Below are positions 15,749 through 23,773 of a stretch of 32,734 nucleotides of DNA, piece by piece. Under the pieces are notes generated by a model, which worked only from the letters and a program-made list of their open reading frames with translations, made no database searches and was not told the origin of the DNA. The DNA is from Pseudomonadota bacterium. GTDB lineage: Bacteria; Desulfobacterota; Desulfobulbia; Desulfobulbales; SURF-16. How positions within the stretch are numbered: the first letter of the stretch is position 1; each line of letters starts with the position of its first letter. The position numbers were made by a program, and so were the translations under genes. The DNA is taken from assembly GCA_018816555.1 (NCBI GenBank), contig JAHIVT010000127.1:1-32734 (forward strand), given 5' to 3'.

Positions 15749-15774
15749 AAAACCGTTTTTGCCCCGGTTTTTTT
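15749..15774 (+). terminator. Terminator shared by convergent genes
   Basis: Stem AAAACCG / CGGTTTT (15749-15755 and 15765-15771) with a 9-nt loop and a T7 end ends transcription from the DsrE side. On the minus strand the same stem is followed by CATTTTC and may serve the gene ending at 15834. Confidence 0.72.
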
Positions 15775-15833
15775 ATTGCCATAAGAACCGCCCCCTTCCC
15801 TGCCGCACTTCTCACCGTCTGTCATCCAATAAA

Positions 15834-16463
15834 TCAATGGGATTTGTAGACCCTTGGCACCATCTTGATCACCATTGTCCCCTGCACGGTCTGGATATCA
15901 GCAGGCAACAGTTTGACGGGAATATCGCGCGTACCCACCTTGAAAAGAAAGGGCTGCATGGAATCAAGCGCAACCGGGTACTCTTTGCCGCCAAGGGAGT
16001 GCAGCAACGGCAGAAGTATATCAGAGGAATCAACACTGTCATTTTTTTCCGCCTCCGGGAAAACCGGGGTAACAAAAAGAATCTTCTGCTGTTTATCGAA
16101 ACGGAGAAAAAGCTCGCATTTCACAGGCAGCTTCACACTTCCCAGCTGCATTTTGATATTCTGTCCGGCGATCTTGGTATTCATCGCAATATCCCGGCCA
16201 AGGACAACCCCCTCCAGAAAAATCGATTTTTCATTTATCTGCAGTTTTTCCAGGGAATCGAAGACAATACTCCCTTCCATATAATTGTTCTGTGGTTCAA
16301 TCGGCAGGGGCAGAGAGTCGCTGATAACCTGCCGCAGCACTTCCGCGGGCATGGTGATTGTCACCACCTGTTCACCGGCCTCGATCTGTTTACCGCCGGA
16401 CAGAAAAACAAGAAAAAAAGACAGGAGAATAAATTGGAATAATCTGATTCGCGTTGATTTCAT
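15834..16463 (-). CDS. Secreted protein of unknown function at the end of the ion-transport cluster
   Basis: 209 residues with a signal peptide (MKSTRIRLFQF, leucine/phenylalanine-rich core, cleavage near IEA|GE at about 30). The mature part has alternating strands (VVTITMPAEVLRQVISDSLPL, then GSIVFDSLEKLQI, FLEGVVLGRDIAMNT) and ends KMVPRVYKSH. The shape recalls periplasmic lipid-binding or DUF1439-like folds, but I cannot assign a family. The ribosome-binding AAGG is about 12 nt from the ATG, rather far. It lies 106 nt downstream of the KtrA-like gene on the same strand. A plus-strand frame over the same bases is His/Gln-rich and lacks a signal peptide or any family look, so the minus frame is the real one. 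Confidence 0.75.
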   Translation of the reverse strand: MKSTRIRLFQFILLSFFLVFLSGGKQIEAGEQVVTITMPAEVLRQVISDSLPLPIEPQNNYMEGSIVFDSLEKLQINEKSIFLEGVVLGRDIAMNTKIAGQNIKMQLGSVKLPVKCELFLRFDKQQKILFVTPVFPEAEKNDSVDSSDILLPLLHSLGGKEYPVALDSMQPFLFKVGTRDIPVKLLPADIQTVQGTMVIKMVPRVYKSH

Positions 16464-16569
16464 AAAATTGATATACCTTGTAATGATGCGTAAGCCTTTT
16501 ATAGATCTCCATCATCAATAACCCTTTTCAGGTGACAGAGATCCGGACAAGAGGAGGATTTTTGCCTGC

Positions 16570-17229
16570 TCAGGGATCAAGCTTTGACAGTGCCGTATTA
16601 TAGCCGATGACCATCAGCGTGTCATCCGCTTCGAGAATGAGATCAGCCTTGGGAATAAAGGAATATTTCCGGTCCCCGCTTTTTTTGATGGAAATGACCT
16701 GAACACTGAAGCGATTGGTCAGATCGATATTGCGCAATGTTTTTCCGGCCCAACGCCGGACTACCAGTTCCTTTATCGACATATCATTCGCAAACGGCAG
16801 TTCGCTGATGAATCCGGGCATGGCCACACGGTTGGCGAGTTGCCTGGCTGCCAGGTGCTCGGGAATAAATACTTCATCAACCCCGATTTTGAGCAGCAGT
16901 TTCTGATGGTCACTGTTGATCGCCTTGACCCAGACCTGGGGCACCCCGAGCTCCTTGAGATACATGGAGATCATCGAACTGGCGGCAATGGAATCGCCCA
17001 CACTGACCAGGACATGGCTCATATCGCCGAAACCAAGCTGCTGCAGCGCTTCTTTATCCCCGGCATCGGCCTGATAAACAAAGGGAATAATGTGCTGGGC
17101 CTTTTTGATATTATCCGGGTTTGCATCAACCCCGATGACCTTTCTGCCGAGTTCGACCAGGGTCTGGCCGAACTGTAAGCCGAATTTTCCCAGCCCTATT
17201 ATACCTATATCTGATACGTTCATCTTCAT
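16570..17229 (-). CDS. ktrA: TrkA/KtrA-type potassium channel regulatory subunit (RCK protein)
   Basis: 219 residues from the ATG at 17229, which has GAGGA about 9 nt upstream; a longer frame to 17268 has no good site. The N-terminal RCK domain has the nucleotide-binding GLGKFG (about 12-17) and the acidic end of strand 2 (VIGVDAN, D35), then VYQADAGDKEAL. The C-terminal TrkA_C domain (about 130-219) includes SIKELVVRRWAGKTLRNIDL and ends LEADDTLMVIGYNT. This is the single-RCK KtrA arrangement, not the double TrkA of enterics. It forms a cytosolic octameric ring that gates the KtrB/TrkH pore in response to nucleotides (family knowledge). The pore gene ends 70 nt upstream on the same strand. 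Confidence 0.94.
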   Translation of the reverse strand: MKMNVSDIGIIGLGKFGLQFGQTLVELGRKVIGVDANPDNIKKAQHIIPFVYQADAGDKEALQQLGFGDMSHVLVSVGDSIAASSMISMYLKELGVPQVWVKAINSDHQKLLLKIGVDEVFIPEHLAARQLANRVAMPGFISELPFANDMSIKELVVRRWAGKTLRNIDLTNRFSVQVISIKKSGDRKYSFIPKADLILEADDTLMVIGYNTALSKLDP

Positions 17230-17299
17230 TTTAACTTGTCCTCGCGGCATCTCCGCCTGGTATCCCATTGAATAGCCGGAATACCTGCAACCGGTTTCA

Positions 17300-18652
17300 T
17301 CAGCCGATCATCATTTTTTCTTCGGGATGGGTGTAAAAACGTTCCCGGTAAAAACTGTGCATGGCATCCAGAAAGATGAGCGGTCCGAGTCGCCCGATGA
17401 ACATCAGAATAATGACAATGCATTTTCCTGCAATGGAAAGCTTGGGCGTCAGACCAGTGCTCAACCCCACGGTACTGAAAGCCGAGGTCGCTTCAAAGAG
17501 TGCATCAAGAAACAATCCTCTGATGCTCTGATGGGAAGCTCCCCCTCCCTCGGTCATATTAAGCAGAATTGTTGCACAAAAAATAATAGTCACAGCAAAA
17601 ATCATCAAGGTAAAGGCCTTGTTCATTGTCTCCTCTTCAATGCCGTACCCTTGCACCACCGCCTGTTTTCGTCTGAAGATCTGTGCCCATGCAAAGGCGA
17701 TAAGAACCCGGAAAGTGGTCACTTTGATACCACCCGCACAGGAACCGGGGGCTCCGCCGATGAACATGAGAATCAGCATGAAAAGAAGCGAGACGTTTGA
17801 CATCCGACCGATGTCCAGGGTGTTAAATCCGGCCGTGCGGCAGGTAACGGACTGAAAGAGAGAAGACAGAGCGGCATCAGTGAGGGGCATCTGCACTTTG
17901 CCGATGTACTCGGCAAGATAGATGCAGAGACCGCCAATCACAATCAGGGCCAGTGATGTTTTGATGACCACCCGGCAATACCAGGTAATCGGTCTGACTG
18001 GTTGCTGGCGGAGTTGTTTCCCGGTCCGACTGCCCAGTTCCACCAGCACGGAAAAGCCGATACCGCCCAAAATAATCAGCGCCATGATGACGATGTTGAC
18101 AACAAAATCACCCCGCCAGGCCATGAGATTATCGGCAAAAAGGCCAAAACCGGCGTTACAGAAGGCGGAAACGGCATGAAAAAGGGCGGAGAAAGGATGA
18201 AAAGAGATTGGACTGCGCACATAGAGCAGAAACGCCCCGACAATTTCGATGGAAATAGTCCACAGCACAATCTGCACAAGAAAATGACCGAGATGAAAGC
18301 TTTTGTCATGCAGCAGACCCTGACCGATAATAATCCTGTCAGTCATTGAAACCTTATGGCGCCAGAGATAAAAGGCCAGAGCGCTGAATGTCATAATACC
18401 CAGACCGCCAAGCTGAATGAGAACCAGTATAACGGATTGCCCCAGCTGATTGAAACTGGTGCCGGTATCCACAACGGTGAGGCCGGTAACACAGGTGGCT
18501 GATGTGGCGGTGAAAAGTGCATCGATCAAAGGCAACTGTTTCCCTTCCCGGCTGCATTGAGGCTGGTGAAGAGCCATGGCTCCGGCTATGACAACCAGCC
18601 CGAAAAAAATAATCGGCAACCAGATTACCGGAAACGAAAAACGTTTTTTCAT
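17300..18652 (-). CDS. ktrB: KtrB/TrkH family potassium transporter pore subunit
   Basis: 450 residues, the normal KtrB length. Four M1-P-M2 repeats are recognisable by their filter loops: ATCVTGL (about 52-58), SAFCNAGFGLF, SVTCRTAGFNTLD and SAFSTVGLSTGL, each with the conserved filter glycine. The intramembrane loop in the third repeat (LFMLILMFIGGAPGSCAGGIK) is also present. It is an inner-membrane K+ (possibly Na+-coupled) uptake protein and needs the RCK subunit encoded just downstream. It begins 85 nt after the mgtE stop on the same strand. I see no terminator between the two, so mgtE-ktrB-ktrA may be one transcript. Confidence 0.95.
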   Translation of the reverse strand: MKKRFSFPVIWLPIIFFGLVVIAGAMALHQPQCSREGKQLPLIDALFTATSATCVTGLTVVDTGTSFNQLGQSVILVLIQLGGLGIMTFSALAFYLWRHKVSMTDRIIIGQGLLHDKSFHLGHFLVQIVLWTISIEIVGAFLLYVRSPISFHPFSALFHAVSAFCNAGFGLFADNLMAWRGDFVVNIVIMALIILGGIGFSVLVELGSRTGKQLRQQPVRPITWYCRVVIKTSLALIVIGGLCIYLAEYIGKVQMPLTDAALSSLFQSVTCRTAGFNTLDIGRMSNVSLLFMLILMFIGGAPGSCAGGIKVTTFRVLIAFAWAQIFRRKQAVVQGYGIEEETMNKAFTLMIFAVTIIFCATILLNMTEGGGASHQSIRGLFLDALFEATSAFSTVGLSTGLTPKLSIAGKCIVIILMFIGRLGPLIFLDAMHSFYRERFYTHPEEKMMIG

Positions 18653-18737
18653 AGTACTTTAACTTACTCCAGAGCAATCGTGGCTGTCGCCTATGGCAGA
18701 TGCCTGTTTTGCCCCTAGAGATAGTATAATTTCCCTC

Positions 18738-20084
18738 CTATTGCAAGAGGGGCATCATCAGGGTGGCAAGGCTCAGGAAAACGAAAAAACCGCTGATATC
18801 GGTGGCAGCCGTGATAAAAATACTGGAACCGAGAGCAGGATCAAGCTTTAAAGCCTTGAGGGCCAGTGGGATGGCTGAACCGAGCAGACCCGCGATGATG
18901 AGGTTACAGACCATGGCAAGAAGCATGATCAACCCCAGCCACGGTTTATGAAAAACAAAAAAGGCGATGGAGCCGACAAGCAGGCCGATAATGGCGCCAT
19001 TAAGCAACCCCACACTCGCTTCCCGCATAATGATTTCCCGACCGCGGCCGACCGGTATCTTGCCCAGGGCTATACCGCGAACGGTTACCGCCAGGGTCTG
19101 AGTCCCGGCGTTGCCGCCGAGTCCGGCGATAATCGGCATGAGGGCGGCCAGCATGACGTAACTGGATATGGTATCCTGAAAGCGGCTGACTGTAAACGAA
19201 GACAGCATGGCCGTAGCAAGATTAAGGGTCAACCACGGACTGCGCAGGCGAATACTCTGCAAAATGGAGGAATTTTCATATTCTTCCGAGTCGGTGCTGG
19301 CCATGCGCAGCATATCCTCGGTGGCCTCTTCGGTAACAACGTCAAGTGCATCGTCATGGGTGATGATGCCGATCAGGGAAGCCCCGCCGTTGACCACGGG
19401 AAGGGCAATGAGATCATACTTGGCTATGAGATCAGCCGCCTTTTCCCGAGGATCAACAGCACGGATATAAATGACCTCGGCTTTCATGATATCGCCCACG
19501 TAGGCTGAGGGTTTTGCCAGAATAAGTTTGCGCAGGGAGACAAAGCCGAGCAAGCGTCTTCCTTCACCGATGACATAGACGTAATAGATGGTTTCCTTGC
19601 CAGGCCATTGCAGGCGGAGCTTTTCCAGCGCCTCGGTAACGGTGAGATCAGGGGTGAGGGTTACATATTCCGAGGTCATGACCGATCCGGCCATGTCTTC
19701 TTCATATGAACTGAGCTTGCGGATATCTTCCCGTTCAGCTTTTGCCAGGAGAGGAAAAACCGATTCCTTGGCATCTTCAGGTAATCGCTTGAACAGATCG
19801 ACCCGCTCGTCAGCCGACATCTCGGTAAGCAGGTCGGCCAGCTCGTCCTTGTTGATATTCTCGGTAAGATATACCTGAAAATCGAGATTAAAGTAGCCGA
19901 AAACCGCAGCCCGTTTCCATGGCCGCATCAGGGAGAGCAACTCCCAGACAGACTGGGGAGACTGGTCTGTCAGAATCTCAGCAAGTGTTGCCTCGGGAAG
20001 CTCGGCGCAAAGATCGCGACGAATTTCTGCCTCGCCGCTAAGAAGAAGGGTGCGCAGATCTTGCGCATATTCAGGAGTGGTCAT
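18738..20084 (-). CDS. mgtE: MgtE family magnesium transporter
   Basis: 448 residues with the complete MgtE plan: an N-terminal helical superhelix domain (about 1-130), a pair of CBS domains (about 135-255, with AGSVMTSEYVTLTPDLTV and GDIMKAEVIYIRAVDP), a plug helix, and five transmembrane segments (about 275-448). The Mg2+ pore motif is present as LGGNAGTQTLAV (near 320-331). The CBS and N domains sense cytosolic Mg2+ and close the channel. GGAGG lies 6 nt before the ATG, but it is part of a strong hairpin (20092-20127) that could hide it. It is the first gene of a minus-strand cation cluster with ktrB and ktrA. Confidence 0.95.
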   Translation of the reverse strand: MTTPEYAQDLRTLLLSGEAEIRRDLCAELPEATLAEILTDQSPQSVWELLSLMRPWKRAAVFGYFNLDFQVYLTENINKDELADLLTEMSADERVDLFKRLPEDAKESVFPLLAKAEREDIRKLSSYEEDMAGSVMTSEYVTLTPDLTVTEALEKLRLQWPGKETIYYVYVIGEGRRLLGFVSLRKLILAKPSAYVGDIMKAEVIYIRAVDPREKAADLIAKYDLIALPVVNGGASLIGIITHDDALDVVTEEATEDMLRMASTDSEEYENSSILQSIRLRSPWLTLNLATAMLSSFTVSRFQDTISSYVMLAALMPIIAGLGGNAGTQTLAVTVRGIALGKIPVGRGREIIMREASVGLLNGAIIGLLVGSIAFFVFHKPWLGLIMLLAMVCNLIIAGLLGSAIPLALKALKLDPALGSSIFITAATDISGFFVFLSLATLMMPLLQ

Positions 20085-20699
20085 TGTTCACCTCCAGTCT
20101 GGACAGTATCAAAAAGACTGACTGGAGAGGAACCGTTGGGAAGGATAGTCTCAGGGAATCATGATTGACACCCTGGCACCTTTCGCATTGCACCACTGCA
20201 GTCGGTCAGCTTTTGGTCTTGCTGCCAGCAATTTATGCCTACCAGGGCTAGGGTCGTCCATTTATAAACCTTTTTACAGATTTTAGAAAAATCCAGGGGG
20301 CTGATCTGTTACGGTTAAACGCTTATCAAGCGCTACAGCCTACCCTGAGTTTTATACCACGCAAAACTTGTTTATTATATCCCTTAAGATCAGAATGTCA
20401 AAAGAATTTTAACCAGAAAATGAGTCGCCAATAATTGTTTTCAATAACTCTGCTGAAGCCATTTCCTCAGACATGGAAGGCCCACCCAAAAAATCATTAA
20501 AAATATTTCTCGGGCACCCTGCTCGACCCGGACAATTTTTCAAAAAAAAAATCAAAAGCGGTTATTGCCCGGCGAAATGATAAACGACCGGCGAAAACAA
20601 CATACAATTTCAGCAAGCACAAACAAACATCGGAACCGCTATCCGGGTTCTGCTGCAATGGGCAGAGTAGTTTTTACGTGCTGCCAGCACAACCTGCCC
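20085..20699. other. Long intergenic region: mgtE leader and KamA 3' region
   Basis: The 615 bases between two minus-strand genes hold no supported gene. From the mgtE side there is the SD hairpin, a CCCTGG...CCAGGG pairing (about 20170 and 20241), and a near-palindrome CGCTT-ATC-AAGCG (20320-20332). From the KamA side there are nested pairings near 20655-20700 (GTGCTG/CAGCAC inside GGGCAG/CTGCCC), a short direct repeat CCGGCGAAA (20570 and 20589) and a long A-run at about 20542-20551 (T-run on the minus strand) that could be the KamA terminator tail. I do not see the M-box motifs in the leader. Confidence 0.5.
20089..20127 (-). promoter_or_regulatory. mgtE leader hairpin covering the Shine-Dalgarno
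   Basis: On the minus strand CTCCAGTC (20127-20120) is perfectly complementary to GACTGGAG (20099-20092), with a 20-nt loop. The last four bases of the stem, GGAG, are the core of the mgtE ribosome-binding site GGAGGTG, which sits 6 nt before the ATG. The folded form would block ribosome entry. This is a direct reading of the sequence; regulation by Mg2+ or a protein is inference. Confidence 0.6.
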
Positions 20700-21752
20700 T
20701 TACCTGACGCTTTCGTAAAAACAGGTTTTACCTCGGTAATTGGTAAAGATCAGCCGTTCTCCATCCTCGCTGACATAATCCGGCATCAAGGGAATTTTGC
20801 CGCCTCCACCCGGTGCATCCAGGGCATACATCGGTACGGCAAGCCCTGAGGTATACCCTATCAGAGATTTCATGATCTCCTTGCCCGTGGCGATTGATGT
20901 GCGGAAATGATTGGTGCCGCGGGTCATGTCCCCCTGAAACAGATAATAGGGCCTTACCCTGATACGCAGCAACCGGTGCATGAGTTCTCGCATGACCAGC
21001 GAATCGTCATTGACTCCACGCAGCAGAACGGTCTGGCAGCCGAGCGGAATACCGGCGTCAGCCAGCCGTGTGCATGCTTGCGCCGCCTCGGGGGTGATTT
21101 CAGCCGGATGGTTGAAATGGGTGTTGATGTAAAGCGGGTGAAATTTCTTCAGAAGTCTGGCAAGCCTTACCGTTATCCGCATGGGCAGGGTGCAGGGTAC
21201 TCTGGTGCCGATGCGGATAATCTCGACCGAGGGGATTGCCCTTACTGCCGATAGGATTTCATCAAGGCGCTCATCGGTAAGCAGCAAAGGATCTCCGCCG
21301 GAAATCAACACATCCCTGATTTCCGGGTGACTGCGGATATAATCAATACCTTCTGCGACCGTCTCCCTGGTGATAACCATCCGGTCAGTGCCCACCTTGC
21401 GTTTGCGGGTGCAGAAACGACAGTACATGGCACACTGGGAAGAAACAAGAAAGAGCACCCGATCCGGATATTTATGAATCAGGTTGGGGACCGGACTGAG
21501 ATTTTCTTCGTTTAACGGATCCTCAAAACAGACGTCGTCCTGCAGTTCCTCAAGGGAAGGCACTGCCTGCTTCCACAGCGGATCATCTTTTTTCCGGATT
21601 AATCCCAGATAGTAGGGATTAATCCGCATGGGAAAGACCTGTGCCGCCCGATCAATACCACTGACATCAGATCCGAAGTACCCTGGGATATCGTCAGCCC
21701 TGGTGATGCTTTTTTTAAGTATATCTTGCCATCCTTGCATGGACAGATTCAC
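20700..21752 (-). CDS. KamA family radical-SAM aminomutase
   Basis: 350 residues, starting best at a GTG at 21752 with AGGAA 5-6 nt upstream; the ATG four codons later is an alternative. The radical-SAM cluster motif is CAMYCRFC (C107, C111, C114). The SAM-binding stretch LISGGDPLLL and the PLP lysine in PGGGGKIPLMPDY (K319) are both present, so the protein should carry PLP as well as the 4Fe-4S cluster. This separates it from EpmB, which modifies EF-P. It lacks the cysteine-rich C-terminal tail of clostridial lysine 2,3-aminomutase. The substrate could be lysine, glutamate or another amino acid; no ablB acetyltransferase is adjacent. It is divergent from a second radical-SAM gene 80 bp away. 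Confidence 0.92.
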   Translation of the reverse strand: MNLSMQGWQDILKKSITRADDIPGYFGSDVSGIDRAAQVFPMRINPYYLGLIRKKDDPLWKQAVPSLEELQDDVCFEDPLNEENLSPVPNLIHKYPDRVLFLVSSQCAMYCRFCTRKRKVGTDRMVITRETVAEGIDYIRSHPEIRDVLISGGDPLLLTDERLDEILSAVRAIPSVEIIRIGTRVPCTLPMRITVRLARLLKKFHPLYINTHFNHPAEITPEAAQACTRLADAGIPLGCQTVLLRGVNDDSLVMRELMHRLLRIRVRPYYLFQGDMTRGTNHFRTSIATGKEIMKSLIGYTSGLAVPMYALDAPGGGGKIPLMPDYVSEDGERLIFTNYRGKTCFYESVR

Positions 21753-21832
21753 TGAATTCCTGTTAAGATTGTGTCCATCAATTGAAAATCTGCAACGGAA
21801 AGCCACACTATCATTTTTGCTTTATCCGGGAA

Positions 21833-22786
21833 ATGACAAAAAACAAAAAAACAGCAGGCTATCTCACTCTGCACCAGGCAGGCGAGCTGAGCAAAAGAAT
21901 CGAGCAGCTTACAACAATTCTCGCAGAATGTACACTCTGCCCGCGCCGCTGCAAGGTGAACAGGATTGACGGCGAGAAAGGCTTCTGCCGCACCGGTAAA
22001 AATGCGGTGGTGGCAAGTTACTGCGCCCATTTCGGCGAAGAATCCTGCCTGGTCGGGGTCAGCGGCTCCGGCACGATTTTTTTCGCCAACTGCAATCTTG
22101 GCTGTGTCTTCTGCCAGAACTACAGCATCAGCCATCAGGGTGAAGGCATCGAGGTGGACAGCGGTCAGTTGGCGGCCATCATGCTCAGCCTGCAGAAACA
22201 GGGCTGCCACAACATCAATCTCGTCACCCCGAGCCATGTGGTACCGCAGATTGCCGCCGCCCTGCCCACAGCCATCGAGAAAGGACTCACCCTTCCCCTG
22301 GTTTACAACAGCAGCGGCTATGACTCGGTTGACACCCTGCGGCTGCTTGACGGCATGGTTGACATCTACATGCCTGACTTCAAGTTCTGGAGCGGCAAGT
22401 CAGCCAAACGATTTGCCAATGCCCCGGATTATCCGGACATGGCCGGAAAAGCCATCAGCGAAATGCACCGACAGGTCGGAGACCTGCAAACCGATGCCCA
22501 GGGCATTGCTGTCAAAGGACTGCTGGTCCGCCATCTTGTCATGCCCGGCGGTCTTTTCGAGACAGAAGAGATCATGAAATTTCTGGCAAAACTTTCCGAG
22601 CACACCTATGTCAATGTCATGGAGCAGTACCGCCCCCTGTATAAGGCGGCTAAATACCCTCCCATCAACCAGCCCCTTTCCCATGAAGATTATGAGCAGG
22701 CTGTCAACCTGGCCAGACAGGCAGGGCTGAAAAGACTTGAACAGAATGGCCTGCTCTATCTTCTCAAGAAAATGCTGCACCGGTAA
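21833..22786 (+). CDS. PflX-like radical SAM protein (pyruvate formate-lyase activase relative)
   Basis: 317 residues from the ATG at 21833; an upstream TTG frame from 21782 has no support. The N-terminus carries a cysteine set, C33-x2-C36-x3-C40 and C52 (CTLCPRRCKV, GFCRTG), likely an extra metal site, and then the radical-SAM motif CNLGCVFCQN (C87, C91, C94). NLVTPSHVVPQIAAAL and the strand VDIYMPDFKFW follow the COG1313/PflX pattern. These proteins are related to glycyl-radical-enzyme activases but are widespread where no glycyl radical enzyme is linked; their role is not settled. No glycyl radical enzyme is in this window. It is transcribed divergently from the KamA-like gene over an 80-bp shared promoter region. 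Confidence 0.9.
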   Translation: MTKNKKTAGYLTLHQAGELSKRIEQLTTILAECTLCPRRCKVNRIDGEKGFCRTGKNAVVASYCAHFGEESCLVGVSGSGTIFFANCNLGCVFCQNYSISHQGEGIEVDSGQLAAIMLSLQKQGCHNINLVTPSHVVPQIAAALPTAIEKGLTLPLVYNSSGYDSVDTLRLLDGMVDIYMPDFKFWSGKSAKRFANAPDYPDMAGKAISEMHRQVGDLQTDAQGIAVKGLLVRHLVMPGGLFETEEIMKFLAKLSEHTYVNVMEQYRPLYKAAKYPPINQPLSHEDYEQAVNLARQAGLKRLEQNGLLYLLKKMLHR

Positions 22787-22972
22787 AAAATCGCGCGGCA
22801 TCCGGATGCGACCAATCAACAGATTTCACATCAATGTCAGCCACTTCCGATATTTGTGGGGAACTATTTTAAAAAACATCTTGCCTTACAAATAAATTTT
22901 ACCGAAAATGCGGCAGATAACCGAATCAATTTTATCTAACAATTTCGGCATAGACCGTACGAAAACGTTCCA

Positions 22973-22994
22973 TTACGCGGTATTTACGCGGTAT
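22973..22994. repeat. Two exact tandem copies of TTACGCGGTAT
   Basis: The 11-base unit occurs at 22973-22983 and again at 22984-22994, so the copies are offset by one helical turn. Such tandem direct repeats on one DNA face are typical of response-regulator binding sites. It lies about 50 bp upstream of the palindrome and 120 bp upstream of the sdhC start. Confidence 0.6.
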
Positions 22995-23045
22995 TTTCGA
23001 AAAAACAAAATAGGTAAATCTACTAGCATTTCATGACTCGATATT

Positions 23046-23067
23046 ATATAAACAAATTTGTTTATAT
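23046..23067. promoter_or_regulatory. 22-bp perfect palindrome, candidate operator of the sdh/frd operon
   Basis: The half-site ATATAAACAAA is followed by its exact complement. The element lies 48 bp before the sdhC ATG and overlaps a -10-like TATTAT. It does not match FNR/CRP (TTGAT-N4-ATCAA), HcpR or Rex consensus sites, so the binding protein is unknown. Confidence 0.6.
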
Positions 23068-23114
23068 TTTCTTCAGCCACTGAACAACCTCCTATTCATG
23101 AAAATTCATAATTT

Positions 23115-23762
23115 ATGACACTCGGTCAGTCAGTACGATCATCAGTCGGACAGAAAATTCTCATGGCAGCCAGCGGGGCGATGCTCTCCTTTTTTCTGCT
23201 TGTCCACGGGATAGGCAACTCCACGACATTTTTCGGCAGTGACGCCTTCAACGCCTATGCTGCGAAACTGCACTCCCTTGGTATTCTTGTCCCGTTGTTT
23301 GAACTCGGCCTGCTTGCCGTTTTTCTGCTGCATATTTTTTTAGGCCTTACGCTCTTCCTGCAGAACAACCAGGCCAGGCCTGTCCGTTATCAGGTGGAAA
23401 AATCATCCGGAGGCCGTACCCTGGGATCCCGGACCATGCCTTACACCGGAGTGGTCATCCTGATTTTTATTGCGGTCCATCTGGTGAACTTTCACTTCAC
23501 GGATCATTCCATTCCCATCTCCGACATTGTCAAAAACGTGCTGCACCAGCCCATCTACGCTCTCTTCTATATCTCCGCCATGGCCGTTCTTGCCCTGCAT
23601 ATCAGCCATGGTTTCTGGAGCCTTTTCCAGAGCCTGGGTCTGAACCACCCGAAATATAACACGACACTCCGTAACGGCACCCTGGGGGCTGCCTTACTTC
23701 TCTCAGCCGTCTTTATTCTTATCCCGCTCTGTACGGTACTGATAAAAGAGTTTCTCCTTTAA
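23115..23762 (+). CDS. sdhC: Succinate dehydrogenase/fumarate reductase cytochrome b subunit (B-type)
   Basis: 215 residues with five predicted membrane segments (about 20-36, 56-82, 112-130, 146-168, 186-210). The di-haem B-type pattern is met: His at 31, 73, 122 and 162, each inside or at the edge of a predicted membrane helix, are the likely haem b ligands. The family is that of Wolinella FrdC and Bacillus SdhC. The protein anchors the A and B subunits to the inner membrane and reacts with menaquinone. The flavoprotein gene starts 11 nt after its stop. Whether the enzyme runs as fumarate reductase or succinate dehydrogenase cannot be read from the sequence; the B-type subunit suits a low-potential quinone. 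Confidence 0.94.
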   Translation: MTLGQSVRSSVGQKILMAASGAMLSFFLLVHGIGNSTTFFGSDAFNAYAAKLHSLGILVPLFELGLLAVFLLHIFLGLTLFLQNNQARPVRYQVEKSSGGRTLGSRTMPYTGVVILIFIAVHLVNFHFTDHSIPISDIVKNVLHQPIYALFYISAMAVLALHISHGFWSLFQSLGLNHPKYNTTLRNGTLGAALLLSAVFILIPLCTVLIKEFLL

Positions 23763-23773
23763 TACAGTGAGAC

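Larger units (their letters stand above)
22787..23114. other. Promoter region of the sdh/frd operon
   Basis: These 328 bases contain no gene. The right half is AT-rich and carries two regulatory-looking elements: a perfect 11-bp tandem repeat (22973-22994) and a 22-bp perfect palindrome (23046-23067). A -10-like TATTAT (23042-23047) touches the palindrome, but there is no matching -35, so activator dependence is likely. Confidence 0.55.

Noticed and set aside
15759-16442. 227-codon plus-strand frame over the secreted unknown gene
   Set aside because: His/Gln/Arg-rich and domain-free, and it starts inside a terminator. The minus frame has a signal peptide and plausible strands.
20085-20340. 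Known Mg2+ riboswitch (M-box) in the mgtE leader
   Set aside because: The characteristic conserved M-box segments (for example GAGGCTCC near the 5' side) are not present on the minus strand; only the SD hairpin is supported.
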